A DNA stretch of 64,000 nucleotides from Pseudomonas sp. B21-040 (GTDB lineage Bacteria > Pseudomonadota > Gammaproteobacteria > Pseudomonadales > Pseudomonadaceae): NCBI RefSeq assembly GCF_024748695.1, contig NZ_CP087176.1, positions 4,953,501-5,017,500 on the forward strand, in the 5' to 3' direction. Below the pieces are notes generated by a model, which was given only the letters and a program-made list of their open reading frames with translations, had not been told where the DNA came from and ran no database searches. This document shows, in pieces, positions 55,305 to 64,000 of this stretch (positions are counted from its first letter, which is position 1; every line of letters begins with the position of its first letter). Made by a program: the position numbers and the translations under genes.

Positions 55305-56206
55305 CAGTTGGGCGCGTCGAAAATGCCGGTCGACAAGTAACGGTCGCCACGGTCGCAGATGATCGCGACGATCACCGCGTTTTCAACTTCTTTGGACAGT
55401 CGCAACATCGCTGCCACTGCACCGCCCGAGGACACGCCACAGAAAATGCCTTCTTCGCGGGCCAGACGACGGGTCACGTCTTCGGCTTCGCTTTGCGCCA
55501 TGTCGACGATGCGGTCTACGCGATCAGCCTGATAAATCTTCGGCAGGTATTCTTGCGGCCAGCGGCGGATACCCGGGATCGCCGAGCCTTCCATCGGTTG
55601 CAGGCCGATGATTTGCACGCTCTCGCTCTGCTCTTTCAAGTAGCGCGAGACACCCATGATGGTGCCGGTGGTGCCCATCGAACTGACGAAATGGGTGATG
55701 GTGCCCTCGGTCTGACGCCAGATTTCCGGGCCGGTGGTGGTGTAGTGCGCTTGCGGATTGTCACCGTTGGCGAACTGGTCCAGCACCTTGCCACGGCCTT
55801 CGGCTTCCATCCGCTGAGCGAGATCGCGGGCGCCTTCCATACCTTCTTCCTGGGTGACCAGGATCAGTTCGGCGCCATAAGCCGTCATCGCGGCTTTACG
55901 TTCGGCGCTGGAGTTATCCGGCATGATCAGGATCATCTTGTAACCCTTGATCGCGGCGGCCATGGCCAACGCAATCCCGGTGTTACCCGAAGTCGCTTCG
56001 ATCAACGTATCGCCGGCGTGGATCTGCCCGCGCAACTCGGCGCGGGTGATCATCGACAGCGCCGGACGGTCCTTGACCGAACCCGCCGGGTTATTCCCTT
56101 CGAGCTTGAGCAAAAGGGTATTGCTGGTGACGCCGGGCAGGCGCTGCAAACGGACCAGCGGAGTGTTGCCGACGCAATCGGCGATGGTTGGGTACTGCAA
56201 GGTCAT
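55304..56206 (-). CDS. cysM: cysteine synthase CysM (O-acetylserine sulfhydrylase B)
   Basis: A PLP enzyme of 300 residues that makes cysteine from O-acetylserine with sulfide or thiosulfate. PLP binds Lys45 in [13 protein letters not shown]; the substrate loop [10 protein letters not shown] follows near residue 72, and [11 protein letters not shown] binds the cofactor phosphate near 178. ATG 56206 ([20 protein letters not shown]) is chosen over the longer frame because it matches CysM N-termini. It is transcribed toward rlmD and relA. Confidence 0.96.
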   Translation of the reverse strand: MTLQYPTIADCVGNTPLVRLQRLPGVTSNTLLLKLEGNNPAGSVKDRPALSMITRAELRGQIHAGDTLIEATSGNTGIALAMAAAIKGYKMILIMPDNSSAERKAAMTAYGAELILVTQEEGMEGARDLAQRMEAEGRGKVLDQFANGDNPQAHYTTTGPEIWRQTEGTITHFVSSMGTTGTIMGVSRYLKEQSESVQIIGLQPMEGSAIPGIRRWPQEYLPKIYQADRVDRIVDMAQSEAEDVTRRLAREEGIFCGVSSGGAVAAMLRLSKEVENAVIVAIICDRGDRYLSTGIFDAPN

Positions 56207-56314
56207 GGCGTATTCGCAATCCAGACTGCGGGGGCGCCTATCATACCGGCAAACGTTCGCAGGCCATATCACGCAAAGTGCGGTGCTTATGGCTTATGGG
56301 AATAAGCGGCTGCC

Positions 56315-57363
56315 TCAGCATTGCTCTTCATGCGCGACATTCAACGCATAGAACTCATGCAACTTGGCCTGCAACAATTGCTTGTCTGGAAGCTGGACTT
56401 GATATTCGGCGATCAATACTGCTGAGAGGCTGCGGTTCAGGGCGTACTCCACCACTTCGTCATCCTTGCTGGCACACAGCAACACACCAATGGCCGGATT
56501 TTCGTGGGGCTTGCGTACATTGCGGTCCAGCGCTTCCAGATAGAAGTCCAGCTTGCCCAGGTACTCCGGCTTAAAACGACCGACCTTCAGCTCAATGGCT
56601 ACAAGACAATTAAGGCCACGGTGGAAGAACAGCAGATCCAATGCAAATCACACCCACCCACTTGCAGCGGATACTCGGAACCGACAAAGCAGAAGTCGCG
56701 ACCGAGCTCGCTCAGGAATTCTTTTAGGCGCGCCAGTAACCCTTTTTGCAGATCGGTCTCGGCATGGCCACCGGGCAGGTCGAGAAACTCGAGCATGTAG
56801 CCATCACGGAATATCTCAAGTGCTGCCGGGTGGGTTTGTCTCAGCATCGCTGAGGTTTTTGCTGGTTGGGTCACGCTTCGCTCGAACAGTGCTGCTTTGA
56901 ACTGACGCTCCAGTTCGCGCTTCGACTATTTTTCTTGAACCGACAGACGGACGTAAAACTCCCGCTCTTCCGAGCGTTTGCTCTGGCCGAAAATGATCAG
57001 GTTGTGCGACCAGGACAATTGTCGCACCAGTGGTGCGACTTTCTCCTCCGTACAATAAATCTCATAGAATTGGCGCATGCGGAACAAATTCGACCGGGTA
57101 AATCCGCGCAACCCAGGTTGAGTCTGAGCCAGATGTTCCGCCAACTGACCGACCACAGAATCGCCCCATTCGGCTTTTTCGAGCTTGCGACTGATGTAAG
57201 CACCGACCTGCCAATACAGTTCGATCAGCTGGGTGTTCACCGCCTGCATCGCCTGCTGTTTGGCACTTTGAATCAGTGCAAGCACTTCATTGAAGCGGTC
57301 GTCGGGGACGCTGGATGGATTAATGCCGAACTCCTTGAGGCCGAGAAAAAACGCGAGTCTATT
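56315..57363 (-). pseudogene. DUF1016 (YhcG-type PD-(D/E)XK nuclease) gene, multiply broken
   Basis: Remains of a DUF1016 gene of about 350 codons in three pieces. Piece one, 57363-56926, carries the N-terminal domain (IQSAKQQAMQAVNTQLIELY; FTRSNLFRMRQFYEIYC) and ends at TAG (56928-56926), where the next codons read SKRELERQFKAALFERS; the stop probably replaced a Trp TGG. Piece two runs to about 56646, where a lost T shifts the frame. Piece three has LDLLFFHRGLNCLVAIELKV, the nuclease core, through to 56315. The 5' end has no ATG or GTG at a sensible place. The coding remains are otherwise well preserved, so decay looks recent. Confidence 0.85.
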
Positions 57364-57468
57364 GCGTTAAGTCAGGCAGTAGGTGTCGGCAATACCCTTT
57401 AGGAAAGGTCGTACAAAAGAACGGGAACGCTCCGGAAAAACCAGCTTCTTGGTGGCTGGGAGGGCCTC

Positions 57469-57566
57469 ATCGCGAGCAGGCTCACTCCTACATGGGGATC
57501 GGGGTGATCACACCCTTTGTGGGCGACACACCTGTACTGTAGGAGCGAGCTTGCTCGCGATGGCGT
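57469..57566. repeat. REP doublet, family 2, one arm inside a kinase gene
   Basis: ATCGCGAGCAGGCTCACTCC (57469-57488) and the inverted GTAGGAGCGAGCTTGCTCGC (from about 57538) form a family-2 pair. The second arm lies within the 3' end of the PirS-like kinase frame and is translated there as AIASKLAPT. Confidence 0.85.
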
Positions 57567-58932
57567 CATCACTCACACCATCAATTTCAGCCACCAACCG
57601 CATATTTAGTCGCAACCCAACCCCGGTGTTTTCGGCCCAAAGCTGCCCGCCCTGACGCTGCACCGCATTCCTGGCAATGCTCAATCCCAAGCCAAACCCG
57701 CCATCCCCCGGTCGCGAACCGTCTAGCCGAGTAAACGGCGAAAAGATCCGTTCAAGATCCGCCTCGGCCACCCCACCGCCCTGATCTTCCAGCCACACAT
57801 GCCAGAAATCGCCATCGCGCTGCCCACCGAGACTTACAACGCCGCCCTCGGACGAATGACGAATAGCATTGCGCAGGATGTTTTCAAGTGCCTGCGCCAG
57901 GGTGTTGAGGTTGCCGCGAACCCAGCAGGTCGAGTCCACCGTGCAGCGCAATTGACTGACCGGCCAACCGCTTTCGTAGCAGGCGTTTTCCGTGAGCATT
58001 TCCCACAGAGCCTGAATCTGGATCGCCTCATCGGGCAGCGGTGATCGCTCGGTGTCGAGCCAGGCCAGTTGCAACGTGTCTTCCACCAGACGCTGCATGC
58101 CATCGACTTCCCGGCCAATGCGCTCACGCAACGCTGTCAGCTCCTGCTCGCTTTCGCTGGCCACCCGCAAGCGGCTCAGCGGCGTGCGCAGTTCGTGGGA
58201 GAGGTCGCGCAACAATTGTTGCTGCAGGGCCACCGTGCTTTGCAGGCGCTCGGACATGTGATCGAAGGCCCTGCCCAGCTCACCGAGTTCATCCGAACGA
58301 TTGGTGGTGCTGCTCGACAAGCGCACATTCAACTGGTCGGCGCGCCAGGCGTTGGCCTGTTCACGCAGACTGTTCAACGGCACCACCAGCAGTCGATACA
58401 GGCCGACACACAGCAGCAAGGTAAACAGCCCTGGAATCACCCCGTTGGTAATCACGCGCCAGAAGGTCCTGTAACGCCCGGGCAAGAACCGCTGGGGCAG
58501 TTCGATCACCAGATTGCCGACGCTTGGATCACTGGGAAACGGTATGCGCAGCCAAGGTCGGCCTTGCTTGTGAATAGGCCAATCGAGGCCACGCAGAAAG
58601 GTCAGACGCTCGATTTCCTTGCCCGTCAGTGGCTGATTGCTCAATGTCTGCAAATCACCGCCAATGACACCAACCCAGCCCTTTTCGCGTTCCTGCATCC
58701 CCTGCAGCCAACGATCGACGCCGTCACTTTGTCCCTGGCGCCACGCCTGTTCAGCCTCGACGGCATAGCCCGCCAGGGTGCGTCGGGCCTCATCGGACAG
58801 AAACTGGTTGCGCTGCTCCATGTACCGGCCCCACGACCAGCTCAGCCAGATCATCAGCAAACAGAACGCCACCAGCAAACACGCCAGTTTCCAGAACAGT
58901 GAGTGCCGCCCCGGCAGGTCAGACCACTTCAT
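57508..58932 (-). CDS. sensor histidine kinase, PirS-like by position
   Basis: A 474-residue inner-membrane kinase with a first membrane helix near residues 12-32, a periplasmic domain of about 130 residues and a second helix near 160-180. A HAMP domain, the H box RDLSHELRTPLSRLRVASES (His near 250) and an ATPase domain with GGFGLGLSIARNAV follow. The last 20 or so residues after RLVAEIDGVSD (AIASKLAPTVQVCRPQRV) are encoded by a REP element, so the native stop has been lost. Its place next to gacS and cysM is that of pirS in P. aeruginosa, but no pirA gene is present. ATG 58932 overlaps the end of the regulator gene by 14 bases. Confidence 0.87.
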   Translation of the reverse strand: MKWSDLPGRHSLFWKLACLLVAFCLLMIWLSWSWGRYMEQRNQFLSDEARRTLAGYAVEAEQAWRQGQSDGVDRWLQGMQEREKGWVGVIGGDLQTLSNQPLTGKEIERLTFLRGLDWPIHKQGRPWLRIPFPSDPSVGNLVIELPQRFLPGRYRTFWRVITNGVIPGLFTLLLCVGLYRLLVVPLNSLREQANAWRADQLNVRLSSSTTNRSDELGELGRAFDHMSERLQSTVALQQQLLRDLSHELRTPLSRLRVASESEQELTALRERIGREVDGMQRLVEDTLQLAWLDTERSPLPDEAIQIQALWEMLTENACYESGWPVSQLRCTVDSTCWVRGNLNTLAQALENILRNAIRHSSEGGVVSLGGQRDGDFWHVWLEDQGGGVAEADLERIFSPFTRLDGSRPGDGGFGLGLSIARNAVQRQGGQLWAENTGVGLRLNMRLVAEIDGVSDDAIASKLAPTVQVCRPQRV

Positions 58933-59647
58933 CGGCCGCACTCAATACGTAGCCTTTGCCCCACACCGTTCGCACTTCGCGCGCGGTGTAGCCGATACCT
59001 TTGAGCTTGCGGCGAATCTGGCTGACGTGCATGTCGAGACTGCGGTCATGGGCCGCGTAGCCGCGTTGCAGTACGTGTTGATAAAGGAAGGCTTTGCTCA
59101 GTACTTCATCACCGCTGCGGTTAAGCGTTTCCAGCAATCGATACTCGCTGCGGGTGAGGCCGGCGGCGTGTTTGCCATGAAAAACTTCGCACAGCTCATC
59201 GTCAAAACGCAGGCCGCCCGTCTCGCTGTCAACCGCTGACGGCACCGGTGGAGGTCGACGGTCGAGCGCCACCCGGCGCAGGATCGCTTCGATGCGCACA
59301 CGCAATTCGGCCATGCTGAAGGGTTTCGGCAAGTAATCATCGGCACCCAGGCGAAAACCGCTGATACGATCCTCTTCGGCGCCCAGCGCGGACATCAGCA
59401 CCACAGGCGTGGAGTGGCTCTGGCGTAACTGCGTCAATACATTGAGCCCGTCGAGGCCCGGCAACAGAATATCCATCAACACCACATCGAAGGCCTGCTG
59501 ACGCGCGATGGCCAGACCTTCCTGGCCGTTCTGGCACCAGGTCACCTGAAAGCCGCAACGGCCCAAATGCTCATGCACATACGCCCCGAGCACCAGGTCG
59601 TCTTCGATGGAAAGGATTCGGGGGTGGCCGATAGAGATGGGAGTCAT
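58919..59647 (-). CDS. OmpR family response regulator, PirR-like by position
   Basis: A 242-residue regulator starting MTPISIGHPRILSIEDDLVL. The receiver has the phospho-acceptor Asp in VVLMDILLPGLDG and Lys in YLPKPFSMAE. The winged helix holds RSLDMHVSQIRRKLKG and VWGKGYVLS. It is the partner of the kinase encoded downstream. Order gacS, pirR, pirS, then cysM matches P. aeruginosa PA0928-PA0932 apart from the missing pirA, which is the basis of the name. In P. aeruginosa PirR activates the enterobactin receptor gene; the target here must lie elsewhere or differ. Confidence 0.88.
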   Translation of the reverse strand: MTPISIGHPRILSIEDDLVLGAYVHEHLGRCGFQVTWCQNGQEGLAIARQQAFDVVLMDILLPGLDGLNVLTQLRQSHSTPVVLMSALGAEEDRISGFRLGADDYLPKPFSMAELRVRIEAILRRVALDRRPPPVPSAVDSETGGLRFDDELCEVFHGKHAAGLTRSEYRLLETLNRSGDEVLSKAFLYQHVLQRGYAAHDRSLDMHVSQIRRKLKGIGYTAREVRTVWGKGYVLSAADEVV

Positions 59648-59861
59648 GAGTATCTGCAAATAATTCTCAGTTGATGATTATTCAAGATTGCCCATCGATG
59701 GGCAACCCAAGGTTTGCCTTTGAGGCAAAAGCCGCCCGCCAGCCGACGAATGACGACATCAATTTTACGAAGATTGCCTGCCTGCAAATCGCTACACTGC
59801 CCGGGTGGCGCGTACCGGACGTACACGCAGGTCAATCAATCGCTGGATGCAGGAGAGATGC

Positions 59862-62615
59862 GTGCTCACGAAACTGGGAATTAAAGGCCGCGTGCTGTTG
59901 CTGACCCTGTTGCCAACCACTCTGATGGCATTGGTCCTGGGCGGCTATTTCACCTGGATGCAGCAATCCGACCTGCAAACCCAACTGTTGCAGCGCGGCG
60001 AAATGATTGCCGAACAACTGGCGCCCCTGGTGGCTCCGGCCATGAGTCACAAGGACAGTGAACTGCTGGAGCGCATTGCCACCCAGGCGCTGGAAACCGC
60101 GGACGTGCGCGCAGTGACGTTCCTCGCCCCCGACCGCACGTCGCTCGCCCATGCCGGCCCGACCATGCTCAACAGCGCACCGCTGGGCAACGGTTCGCAG
60201 ATGCTGCGCCGCAGCGGCAATGATGCGACGCGCTACTTGCTGCCGGTGTTCGGCAAACACCGCAACCTGGCCGGCGACTTGATCCCCGAAGAAGCCGATC
60301 GCCTGCTGGGCTGGGTCGAAATCGAGTTATCCCACAACGGCATGTTGTTACGCGGCTACCGCAGCCTGTTCGCCAGCCTGCTGATGATTGCCGCAGGCCT
60401 GGCCGGCGCGGCGCTGCTGGCCCTGCGGATGGGCCGGACCATCAACCGGCCGATCAGCCAGATCAAACTGGCGGTGGCGCAACTCAAGGACGGGCATCTG
60501 GAAACCCGCCTGCCGCCGCTCGGCAGCCAGGAACTGGATGAACTGGCCTCCGGCATCAACCGCATGGCCGGCACATTGCAAAACGCTCAGGAAGAATTGC
60601 AGCACAGCGTCGACCAGGCCACCGAAGACGTGCGCCAGAATCTGGAAACCATCGAGATCCAGAACATCGAGCTGGACCTGGCGCGCAAGGAAGCCCTGGA
60701 AGCGAGCCGGATCAAATCCGAGTTCCTGGCCAACATGAGCCATGAAATCCGCACGCCGCTCAACGGCATTCTCGGCTTCACGCACTTGCTGCAAAAAAGC
60801 GAACTGACGCCGCGCCAGCTCGACTACCTGGGCACCATCGAAAAATCCGCCGACAGCCTGTTGGGGATCATCAACGAAATCCTCGACTTCTCGAAAATCG
60901 AGGCCGGCAAACTGGTGCTCGACAATATTCCGTTCAACCTGCGCGACCTGCTCCAGGACACCCTGACCATTCTCGCCCCGGCGGCCCATGCCAAACAGCT
61001 GGAACTGGTGAGCCTGGTGTATCGCGACACGCCGCTGTCGCTGGTCGGCGATCCGCTGCGACTCAAACAGATCCTCACTAACCTGGTGAGCAACGCGATC
61101 AAGTTCACCCGCGAAGGCACCATCGTGGCCCGCGCCATGCTTGAAGAAGAGCATGAAGACAGCGTGCAACTGCGCATCAGCATTCAGGACACCGGCATCG
61201 GTCTGTCGAACCAGGACGTGCGCGCACTGTTCCAGGCCTTCAGCCAGGCCGATAACTCGTTGTCCCGGCAACCCGGCGGCACGGGCCTGGGGTTGGTAAT
61301 TTCCAAGCGACTGATCGAACAGATGGGTGGCGAAATTGGCGTCGACAGCACACCGGGTGAAGGTTCGGAATTCTGGATCAGCCTGAGCCTGCCCAAGACT
61401 CGCGATGACGCCGAAGATCTGCCTGCCGCGCCCCTGCTCGGGCGTCGGGTGGCAGTGCTGGAAAACCATGAACTGGCCCGGCAGGCATTGCAGCACCAAC
61501 TGGAAGACTGCGGCCTGAGCGTAACGCCGTTCAATACCCTGGAAAACCTGGCCAATGGCGTGACCGGCGCGCACCAGACCGATCAGGCCATCGACCTGGC
61601 GGTACTTGGCATCACCAGCAACGACATGCCACCGGAGCGACTGAACCAGCACATCTGGGACCTCGAACACCTGGGCTGCAAAGTCCTGGTGCTGTGCCCG
61701 ACCACCGAGCAGACGTTGTTTCATCTCTCGGTCCCCAACCCGCACAGCCAGTTGCAGGCCAAACCGGCCTGCACCCGCAAACTGCGTCGCGCCTTGTCCG
61801 ATCTGGTCAACCCGCGCCAGCAGCGCAGCGAACCCGGCGAACCGGTGTCGAGTCGTGCGCCGAAGGTGCTGTGCGTCGACGACAACCCGGCCAACCTGCT
61901 GTTGGTGCAAACCCTGCTCGAAGACATGGGCGCCAAGGTATTGGCCGTGGACAGCGGTTACGCGGCGGTCAAGTCCGTGCAGACCGAAACCTTCGACCTG
62001 GTGTTGATGGACGTGCAAATGCCCGGCATGGACGGACGCCAAAGTACCGAAGCGATTCGTCAGTGGGAAAGTGAACGGCATTGCACACCGCTGCCGATCG
62101 TGGCCCTCACCGCTCACGCCATGGCCAATGAAAAACGTGCGCTGCTGCAAAGCGGCATGGACGATTACCTGACCAAGCCCATCAGCGAGCGGCAACTGGC
62201 GCAAGTGGTGCTGAAGTGGACAGGCCTGGCATTGCGCAACCACGGGCCGGAACGTTCCAGCGACAGCCACGGCAGCGCGCATGACTTGCAGGTACTCGAC
62301 CCCGAAGAAGGTTTGCGCCTGGCGGCGGGTAAGGCGGATCTGGCGGCGGACATGCTCGCGATGTTGCTGGCCTCGCTAGAAGCCGACCGCGAGGCCATTC
62401 GCATGGCCCGGGACAGCAACGACCAGACTGCTTTGATCGAGCGCGTCCATCGCTTGCACGGGGCCACCCGTTACTGTGGCGTCCCGCAACTGCGCGCCGC
62501 CTGCCAGCGCAGTGAAACACTGCTCAAGCAACAGGACCCGAAAGCACCCGGCGCATTGGAGGAGCTCGAACGAGCGATCAATCGTCTCGCCGCTCACGCC
62601 CGGATCAATGCCTGA
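59862..62615 (+). CDS. gacS: global sensor kinase GacS (tripartite hybrid kinase)
   Basis: GacS is the inner-membrane kinase that phosphorylates GacA and so turns on the RsmX/Y/Z RNAs, controlling secondary metabolism, exoproducts and biocontrol traits. The 917-residue protein starts with GTG 59862 ([20 protein letters not shown]), with AGGAG six bases upstream. It has two membrane helices (about 12-32 and 165-190), HAMP, the kinase with His294 in MSHEIRTPL, a receiver with Asp717 in [11 protein letters not shown], and a C-terminal HPt with His863 in [12 protein letters not shown]. These three phosphorelay residues have the numbers known for Pseudomonas GacS, and all are intact. gacS often mutates in culture; no lesion is seen here. 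Confidence 0.98.
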   Translation: MLTKLGIKGRVLLLTLLPTTLMALVLGGYFTWMQQSDLQTQLLQRGEMIAEQLAPLVAPAMSHKDSELLERIATQALETADVRAVTFLAPDRTSLAHAGPTMLNSAPLGNGSQMLRRSGNDATRYLLPVFGKHRNLAGDLIPEEADRLLGWVEIELSHNGMLLRGYRSLFASLLMIAAGLAGAALLALRMGRTINRPISQIKLAVAQLKDGHLETRLPPLGSQELDELASGINRMAGTLQNAQEELQHSVDQATEDVRQNLETIEIQNIELDLARKEALEASRIKSEFLANMSHEIRTPLNGILGFTHLLQKSELTPRQLDYLGTIEKSADSLLGIINEILDFSKIEAGKLVLDNIPFNLRDLLQDTLTILAPAAHAKQLELVSLVYRDTPLSLVGDPLRLKQILTNLVSNAIKFTREGTIVARAMLEEEHEDSVQLRISIQDTGIGLSNQDVRALFQAFSQADNSLSRQPGGTGLGLVISKRLIEQMGGEIGVDSTPGEGSEFWISLSLPKTRDDAEDLPAAPLLGRRVAVLENHELARQALQHQLEDCGLSVTPFNTLENLANGVTGAHQTDQAIDLAVLGITSNDMPPERLNQHIWDLEHLGCKVLVLCPTTEQTLFHLSVPNPHSQLQAKPACTRKLRRALSDLVNPRQQRSEPGEPVSSRAPKVLCVDDNPANLLLVQTLLEDMGAKVLAVDSGYAAVKSVQTETFDLVLMDVQMPGMDGRQSTEAIRQWESERHCTPLPIVALTAHAMANEKRALLQSGMDDYLTKPISERQLAQVVLKWTGLALRNHGPERSSDSHGSAHDLQVLDPEEGLRLAAGKADLAADMLAMLLASLEADREAIRMARDSNDQTALIERVHRLHGATRYCGVPQLRAACQRSETLLKQQDPKAPGALEELERAINRLAAHARINA

Positions 62616-62659
62616 CACAGCGCAATGGCGCCGATCACCATCGGCGCTAAGCTGGCCCG

Positions 62660-62792
62660 TGTAGCAGCTGCCGAAGGCTGCGTCCGGCGGCGAAGCCGTC
62701 GTAAAATCAGGCACTGCGCTCGTTCAGGGAAACCGCGTTTACCGGATTTACGACGGCTGCGCCGCCGGACGCAGGCTTCGCCAGCTGCTACA
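62660..62792. repeat. REP doublet, family 1 (variant)
   Basis: Inverted elements TGTAGCAGCTGCCGAAGGCT and its partner GCCAGCTGCTACA around a short unique centre, between gacS and ldhA. The first arm differs from the other doublets (GCCGAAGG for GGCGAAGC, and GGCGGCGAAGCC for GGCTGCGCAGCA). Confidence 0.85.
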
Positions 62793-62819
62793 TACAGCAT
62801 GAATTAAATGGAGGATTGC

Positions 62820-63809
62820 ATGCGCACGATACTTTTCAGCAGCCAGACTTACGACCGTGACAGCTTTCTGGGCGCCGACCTGCCCGCCGGAATCGAGCTG
62901 CACTTTCAATCAGCGCGGCTGAGCCTGGATACCGTAGCGCTGGCAGACGCGCACGAGGTGGTCTGCGCCTTCATCAATGACGACCTCAGCGCCCCGGTGC
63001 TTGAACGTCTTGCCGCGGGCGGTACGCGCCTGATCGCTCTGCGTTCGGCCGGTTACAACCATGTCGATCTGCCTGCGGCCAAACGTCTGGGCCTTACGAT
63101 CGTGCGTGTCCCGGCCTACTCCCCACACGCCGTGGCCGAACACGCAGTGGCGCTGATCCTGGCCCTCAACCGCCGCTTGCACCGAGCCTACAACCGCACC
63201 CGCGAAGGCGACTTCAGCCTGCACGGGCTGACCGGCTTCGATCTGGTGGGCAAGACCGTCGGCGTGGTCGGCACCGGGCAGATCGGCGCGACGTTCGCCA
63301 AGATCATGAATGGTTTCGGCTGCCAGTTGCTGGCCTATGACCCCTACCCCAACCCGCAAGTCGAAGCCCTGGGCGCGCGTTATCTGAGTTTGCCGCAGCT
63401 GCTGGCCGAGTCGCAGATCATCAGCCTGCATTGCCCACTCAACGAGCAGAGCAAACACTTGATCAATCGCGAGTCACTGGCACACATGCAACCCGGCGCG
63501 ATGCTGATCAACACCGGGCGTGGTGGCCTGGTGGACACGCCGGCGCTGATTGACGCGTTAAAGGACGGCCAATTGGGCTATCTGGGGCTGGATGTGTATG
63601 AAGAAGAGGCGCAGCTGTTTTTCGAGGATCGCTCGGACCTGCCGTTGCAGGATGATGTGCTGGCGCGGCTGCTGACCTTTCCGAACGTGATCATCACCGC
63701 GCACCAGGCCTTCCTGACCCGTGAAGCCCTGGGCGCGATTGCCGCGACGACCCTGCAGAACATCGCAGCCTGGGCTGCCGGTGCGCCGCAGAATCGGGTC
63801 GAGGGCTGA
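62820..63809 (+). CDS. ldhA: D-lactate dehydrogenase (fermentative) LdhA
   Basis: A 329-residue NAD-dependent D-2-hydroxyacid dehydrogenase that reduces pyruvate to D-lactate. The Rossmann motif VVGTGQIGATFAK lies near residue 150, the substrate Arg in INTGRGGLVD near 235, the Glu in DVYEEEAQ near 263 and the catalytic His in ITAHQAFLT near 296. GGAGG lies five bases before ATG 62820. It follows gacS as in P. aeruginosa (PA0927), separated by a REP doublet. Confidence 0.95.
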   Translation: MRTILFSSQTYDRDSFLGADLPAGIELHFQSARLSLDTVALADAHEVVCAFINDDLSAPVLERLAAGGTRLIALRSAGYNHVDLPAAKRLGLTIVRVPAYSPHAVAEHAVALILALNRRLHRAYNRTREGDFSLHGLTGFDLVGKTVGVVGTGQIGATFAKIMNGFGCQLLAYDPYPNPQVEALGARYLSLPQLLAESQIISLHCPLNEQSKHLINRESLAHMQPGAMLINTGRGGLVDTPALIDALKDGQLGYLGLDVYEEEAQLFFEDRSDLPLQDDVLARLLTFPNVIITAHQAFLTREALGAIAATTLQNIAAWAAGAPQNRVEG

Positions 63810-63814
63810 CCGGG

Positions 63815-64000
63815 TCAGGCCTTCGACAACAGGATCATCAACGCCAACCAGCCAAAACCCAGCAGGCGCTGCCCGAGGGAATGCCCGCGGCGCAGCAGGA
63901 ACCAGACAAAAAACGGCGGCAGAAAGAAAATCATCAGTTTCAGCCACAGCTCTACCGGACGTGTCCCATCGAGTGCCGGTGTCGGTGCGGATGCCGGCGA
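63815..64000 (-). CDS. membrane protein, C-terminal part (5' end outside window)
   Basis: An open minus-strand frame entering from the right edge and ending at TGA 63817-63815. The visible 61 residues include two hydrophobic segments: LWLKLMIFFLPPFFVWFLL, and RLLGFGWLALMILL before the terminal SKA. An Ala/Pro-rich stretch precedes the first helix. It lies convergent with ldhA, six bases from its stop. It is a conserved small membrane protein gene at this position in Pseudomonas; no function is recognised. Confidence 0.75.
   Translation of the reverse strand, partial: SPASAPTPALDGTRPVELWLKLMIFFLPPFFVWFLLRRGHSLGQRLLGFGWLALMILLSKA

Noticed and set aside
59774..59798. TTGCCT and TACACT upstream of gacS as a sigma-70 promoter
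   Set aside because: The spacing is only 13 bases, too short for a working promoter.
60348..62282. Long antisense open frame (644 codons) opposite gacS
   Set aside because: It is the complement of a highly conserved coding gene in GC-rich DNA. The translation is rich in His, Gln and Arg with no domain, which is typical of shadow frames.

Overview
The window is a chromosomal segment of a Pseudomonas of the P. fluorescens group. The base composition is GC-rich, gene order matches blocks known from P. aeruginosa, and GacS, FabA/FabB, RelA, LpxK/KdsB/MurB and other housekeeping genes are typical of the genus. Two families of REP palindromes fill many gaps. No phage, plasmid, CRISPR array, insertion sequence or rRNA gene was seen; the only RNA genes are four tRNAs.

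Layout. 1-4300 (minus): an envelope operon exbB-like, exbD-like, lpxK, Trm112-like, kdsB, tyrosine phosphatase, murB, with most junctions overlapping; comEC (minus) and a DUF2062 membrane protein (plus) follow. 7357-13710: a YadGH-type ABC exporter, a GST, a transglutaminase-like protein and a FadE-type acyl-CoA dehydrogenase with a small partner gene. 13768-18920: a LysR regulator, then an AlaX tRNA-editing protein, a 2OG-Fe(II) oxygenase and a LysE exporter (a possible amino-acid modification cassette), and a secreted M20 dipeptidase. 19196-19609: tandemly duplicated tRNA-Glu/tRNA-Gly with a strong promoter. 19988-31630: a membrane-anchored helical protein, a chemoreceptor, a MocR regulator, an SDR, an MDR reductase, pyrF, an OmpR/EnvZ-type pair, a six-EF-hand protein and an AI-2E family permease.

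31700-42242: a run of minus-strand genes (DUF4892, Nu-class GST, two alpha/beta hydrolases, thioesterase, a frameshifted acyl-CoA synthetase, sixA, DUF4389, gpsA) interrupted by one plus-strand gene. That gene encodes an orphan TccC-like Rhs protein with an unrecognised hydrophobic C-terminal domain. 42439-49388: TonB-dependent receptor, periplasmic binding protein and hybrid kinase (the PA1611 position), then fabA-fabB. 50066-56206 (minus): DUF2058, mazG, relA, rlmD and cysM. 56315-57363 is a decayed DUF1016 nuclease gene at the place where P. aeruginosa carries the enterobactin receptor gene pirA. 57508-64000: a PirS/PirR-like pair, gacS, ldhA and a partial membrane-protein gene.

Two sensor kinases of the Gac/Rsm network lie in the same window: GacS itself and the PA1611-type hybrid kinase, whose P. 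aeruginosa homolog acts on RetS. The most novel-looking items are the orphan TccC-like toxin with its new C-terminal domain, the AlaX/2OG-oxygenase/LysE cassette, the receptor-binding-protein-kinase operon, and a REP element that encodes the C-terminal tail of a sensor kinase.
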